A stretch of DNA of 6,393 bases from Candidatus Hodarchaeota archaeon (GTDB lineage: Archaea; Asgardarchaeota; Heimdallarchaeia; Hodarchaeales; Hodarchaeaceae), in assembly GCA_030589605.1 (NCBI GenBank), contig JAUUVJ010000251.1, forward strand, positions 1 to 6,393, given 5' to 3'. Made by a program: the position numbers and the translations under genes. Below are positions 4,300 through 6,393 of the stretch, one piece after another. The notes under the pieces were generated by a model. It was not told where the DNA came from and made no database searches. It saw nothing but the letters and a program-made list of their open reading frames with translations. Within the stretch, counting starts at the first letter, position 1; the number at the start of each line of letters is the position of its first letter.

Positions 4300-5817
4300 A
4301 TGAACAAGATAGAAGTCATAATCAAGCGACAAAACATGACAATAACTCTTCTCTTGTTCAGCTATGGGGTAGGAATTACCATCTTTTTAACTGTTATGGT
4401 TGTTAGATCCGAATACTATCGCCAATTGTACCTCCAAGTCGCCTGGGATCAGTACTCGCTCGAGAATATCGCTAACTTCTTTCACCACATGAATCCAGTA
4501 TTAATCAGTATTTATCCCTTTGTAGATCAGTTGAACAAAAAACAAGGAAGACCTGCAACAGATAGACGATTTCAATTACGATTTTTAATCTGGTGGAAGT
4601 TGTTTGGACCGCAAGGTCAGCAAACCGCGGTGGATCGACTGAATCGATCTCCTTCTTTGCAACAAATACTCGAAGCTCCCGTTAGACCTTATACTAGGTA
4701 TTCATTACGACGCTTTTTGAATGATATAGGAGAATCAGGTTTTCAGCGAATAGGGGTCTCTTTACTTGATTATTTGCACACAACTGGTCTATTACAACTA
4801 GAAACAGTGGTCTTGGATTCCTTTCCTGTCTATTCTTATTTAAATACAGGGAAATGTCTGCGTATGGCCAAGTTTGATTTTAGGATCGCAACACAGATTT
4901 TCCAAAGATTAAATGTCTCAAAAATCGTTCAATTATTTCCTGCTCAACATAAATTGGCGGTACCTCTTAGTGATAAATTGAAGGTTTGGATTCATCATTT
5001 TCTCTGGGATATTCCAACCGAGGCTAAAAACCAGCGGTTGATCTTTGGTTCCCAAGATCGACAGGCGATCATAGGACTATTAAAAGGGTGGAAGACGGTG
5101 GTAACCTATCGAAACTTTCTAGCATTCGTTAACTCCCTTTCGAATCAAGCTCAGATCGAATCACAAGTGGTGATTGAAGTGACCCGTGTTTTGCGAGATT
5201 TAGGTTTAATTTCAACCACTCGTAAGTTTCGGAAGATAGAGGATCTCAGAACAGTATTTCATAAATCTCACAGGTTCAACGATCCTGGTATTTCAATAGC
5301 TTACTGTTCCGCCAAGGATCAACATTTTATGGGACGGGGAGGATTAATAGCTATAACAGCTGATCTAGAAATACCTTTACTGGTAGGATTAACTCCGAAG
5401 TATAAGCAAAGCGAGTCTCAAATTCTGACTTTTTTGACAACTCTAAAAACCAGCTTAAATACCAAGTTAAAGGGAGTTAAGGTCTTAGCTGACAGTGAAT
5501 TCGGAACTCAAAAGATTCAGCAATATTTAACTTCTCATTTACAATCTACCAATCAAATTGATAATTATGGAAACAGTACCCAGCGAATTATCAGTTCTCC
5601 TAAAGATACTCAAACTCGTAAAGCTGTAGAACGCGTCATTGGACGGTTAACGACGAATTTTCAACTAGAACATCCTATGGTTCGCGGATCTTCCTTGGTT
5701 GCGGTTCATTTACAATTAGCCGTTTTAAGTGATCTCTTACTAGTCTGTTATAATCAAATCCTTGGAAAAACTAATCAATTTCACTCTTATTCAGCGTTAG
5801 GAGGGAAAAAGTTTTGA
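4300..5817 (+). CDS. DDE transposase (IS5/IS1182-like, DDE_Tnp_1 type)
   Basis: The protein has 505 residues. Residues ~82-160 match a DUF772-like N-terminal DNA-binding region (GRPATDRRFQLRFLIWWKLF, then LRRFL). The catalytic triad is visible: D173 in VVLDSFPV, D398 in VLADSEFGT and E444 in RKAVERVIGRL, with the conserved GRGGLIAITADLEIPL strand at ~346-361. About 170 residues lie between D173 and that strand, a long mostly helical insertion. The enzyme should cut and join the element's ends, acting on the inverted repeats at 4200 and 5830. ATG 4300 has no ribosome site, and residues 14-35 form a strongly hydrophobic stretch unlike a transposase N-terminus, so translation may start later, for example at Met64 (4489). 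No frameshift or internal stop is seen. Confidence 0.9.
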   Translation: MNKIEVIIKRQNMTITLLLFSYGVGITIFLTVMVVRSEYYRQLYLQVAWDQYSLENIANFFHHMNPVLISIYPFVDQLNKKQGRPATDRRFQLRFLIWWKLFGPQGQQTAVDRLNRSPSLQQILEAPVRPYTRYSLRRFLNDIGESGFQRIGVSLLDYLHTTGLLQLETVVLDSFPVYSYLNTGKCLRMAKFDFRIATQIFQRLNVSKIVQLFPAQHKLAVPLSDKLKVWIHHFLWDIPTEAKNQRLIFGSQDRQAIIGLLKGWKTVVTYRNFLAFVNSLSNQAQIESQVVIEVTRVLRDLGLISTTRKFRKIEDLRTVFHKSHRFNDPGISIAYCSAKDQHFMGRGGLIAITADLEIPLLVGLTPKYKQSESQILTFLTTLKTSLNTKLKGVKVLADSEFGTQKIQQYLTSHLQSTNQIDNYGNSTQRIISSPKDTQTRKAVERVIGRLTTNFQLEHPMVRGSSLVAVHLQLAVLSDLLLVCYNQILGKTNQFHSYSALGGKKF

Positions 5818-5830
5818 ACACCTCTGTTAA
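5812..5830 (-). repeat. Right terminal inverted repeat of the insertion sequence
   Basis: On the minus strand the sequence reads TTAACAGAGGTGTTCAAAA, 17 of 19 identical to the left end. The transposase stop TGA (5815-5817) is inside it, so coding sequence runs to the very end of the element. Confidence 0.8.
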
Positions 5831-6271
5831 TAGAAGATATCCTAAAGCTACTGCTGCTACTGTAGACACAACAAACCCCAAAAGAGGTAAGACTCCTAAT
5901 AAATCATTGATAGGTGATCCAGTACCGTCAGTTTTGTATTCAAAGGTTTCTTCACAACTATAACCTGTGTACCAAGAATAAGCTAAGTCATAATTAACAG
6001 TCAACAACGAGACCTGAGTGTCTAGTGAAACTCCTGTTGGATACTTGACAATATACGAATATGTGTATTCTACCCCAGCGGGTAAATAATCCTAATTTGT
6101 ACTAGTAGGAGATCCGGACAAAAATGTGAAATTCTGTGCTGGATATTGATCACTAACATCCACATTATAAGCGATAGTATCACCAGCATTTTTCACATGA
6201 ATAATTACTTCTAGCATGGTTTTTACAATGAAAAGTCTATGAAAGTGTTTTTTAATAGCAACCCATAAGCA
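5827..6271 (-). pseudogene. Remnant of a TRAP-beta-like (SSR2-like) type I membrane protein
   Basis: Read leftward from about 6217, the frame gives an immunoglobulin-like beta domain (EVIIHVKNAGDTIAYNVDVS, then FTFLSGSPTSTN, TAG at 6094-6092, DYLPAGVEYTYSYIV). A Cys-containing linker and one membrane helix (about 5900-5830, LLGVLPLLGFVVSTVAAVAL) follow. The pattern N-x-G, A-x-x-V-x-V-S-D, F, SG, W-D-x-[IL]-x-A and then a C-terminal helix with short basic tail resembles the TRAP-beta subunit of the ER translocon-associated complex. The in-frame TAG falls where that family has Trp, one base from TGG. The gene is broken three ways: TAG, the insertion sequence at 5827-5830, and loss of the N-terminus (no signal peptide before 6217; stop at 6274-6272). 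As it stands the frame runs into the element and ends at 5771. The alternative is a generic DUF11/CARDB surface domain. Confidence 0.55.
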
Positions 6272-6307
6272 TTAAAGGGCAGAAACTTGACAGAAATTCG
6301 ACCAAAA

Positions 6308-6393
6308 ATGACAGTCAAATTCCTACCCGTTAGAAAATACATTCACGATTGCTTTAAAAACTTTCCTTGGGCCTCAGAAAACCAATTCGAGAC
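6308..6393 (+). CDS. 5' end of an unrecognised ORF (truncated by window edge)
   Basis: From ATG 6308 the plus frame is open to the window end, giving 28 residues (MTVKFLPVRKYIHDCFKNFP and on). An in-frame TTG lies at 6287 and the upstream stop is at 6266-6268. There is no clear ribosome site. The basic and aromatic N-terminus resembles the start of a transposase or other DNA-binding protein, but 28 residues cannot settle it. It lies where the N-terminal half of the membrane protein gene should have been, so it may belong to a second mobile element that removed that half. Confidence 0.4.
   Translation, partial: MTVKFLPVRKYIHDCFKNFPWASENQFE

Larger units (their letters stand above)
4200..5830 (+). 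mobile_element. Complete DDE insertion sequence with TTAA ends
   Basis: The element is 1631 bp including both TTAA ends, or 1623 bp if TTAA is a duplicated 4-bp target. The termini are imperfect inverted repeats: TTAACAGAGATGTGCAAAA at the left and, on the minus strand, TTAACAGAGGTGTTCAAAA at the right, 17 of 19 identical. It carries one gene, a full-length DDE transposase, whose stop codon lies inside the right repeat. Because TTAA is its own complement, target duplication and terminal repeat cannot be told apart here. TTAA fits the YTAR-type 4-bp targets known for some IS5-related elements. The restored reading frame of the interrupted gene supports simple insertion with a 4-bp duplication. 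It looks recent or active: ORF intact, ends well matched. Confidence 0.85.

Noticed and set aside
5771..6007. A separate small minus-strand membrane protein gene starting at TTG 6007
   Set aside because: The frame continues upstream to at least 6091 without a start signal and its last codons come from the insertion sequence, so it is the broken end of a longer gene.
6092..6094. In-frame TAG as a pyrrolysine codon
   Set aside because: The position matches a conserved Trp in the TRAP-beta-like pattern, the gene is otherwise broken, and no pyrrolysine genes are in the window. A nonsense mutation is simpler.

Overview
The window is A+T-rich and reads as archaeal, probably an accessory stretch of an archaeal genome. 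The basis is TATA boxes about 25 bases before inferred transcript starts, one apparently leaderless gene, and GGAGGT/GGTGA-type ribosome sites with a 6-base spacer. A degraded gene near the right end resembles the TRAP-beta (signal sequence receptor beta) lumenal domain. That would fit an Asgard archaeon, but the lineage is an inference of low to moderate confidence.

Layout, left to right. (1) The 3' end of an unrecognised gene (2-277). (2) A 334-residue protein with a HEPN-like N-terminal domain and an R-x4-H motif (379-1383). (3) Convergent to it, a small C2C2 zinc-ribbon gene (1435-1665, minus). (4) A non-coding stretch of about 360 bases with a second copy of a 23-bp repeat centred on TGTC-N6-GACA, a 16-bp direct repeat, and a TATA box followed by a perfect 12-bp palindrome. 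(5) A 53-residue zinc-ribbon gene (2030-2191) and a 44-residue Cys/His-rich ORF (2354-2488), each with its own palindrome-marked promoter. (6) A divergent pair: a leaderless unrecognised protein with four Lys-Pro-Asp motifs (2432-2905, minus) and a predicted papain/C39-like cysteine peptidase (3052-3822, plus). (7) A non-coding stretch (3823-4199) with hairpins and a possible gene remnant.

(8) A complete DDE insertion sequence (4200-5830) with 19-bp imperfect terminal inverted repeats, 17 of 19 matching, flanked by or ending in TTAA, and an apparently intact 505-residue transposase. (9) The broken gene it entered. Removing the element and one TTAA restores a minus-strand reading frame whose membrane helix is followed by a short basic tail and a stop (5827 leftward joined to 4203-4171). 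The remainder (to about 6271) is a beta-sandwich domain with an in-frame TAG where TRAP-beta proteins have Trp. (10) The start of another plus-strand ORF at the right edge (6308 on), possibly a second mobile element.

No operon is evident: genes are mostly single transcription units with individual promoters. Three small Cys-rich proteins, three promoter-proximal palindromes and a HEPN protein sharing a repeat with a zinc-ribbon gene suggest local regulatory circuits, perhaps toxin or defence related. The right third records decay by transposition and point mutation. No RNA genes or CRISPR arrays were seen.
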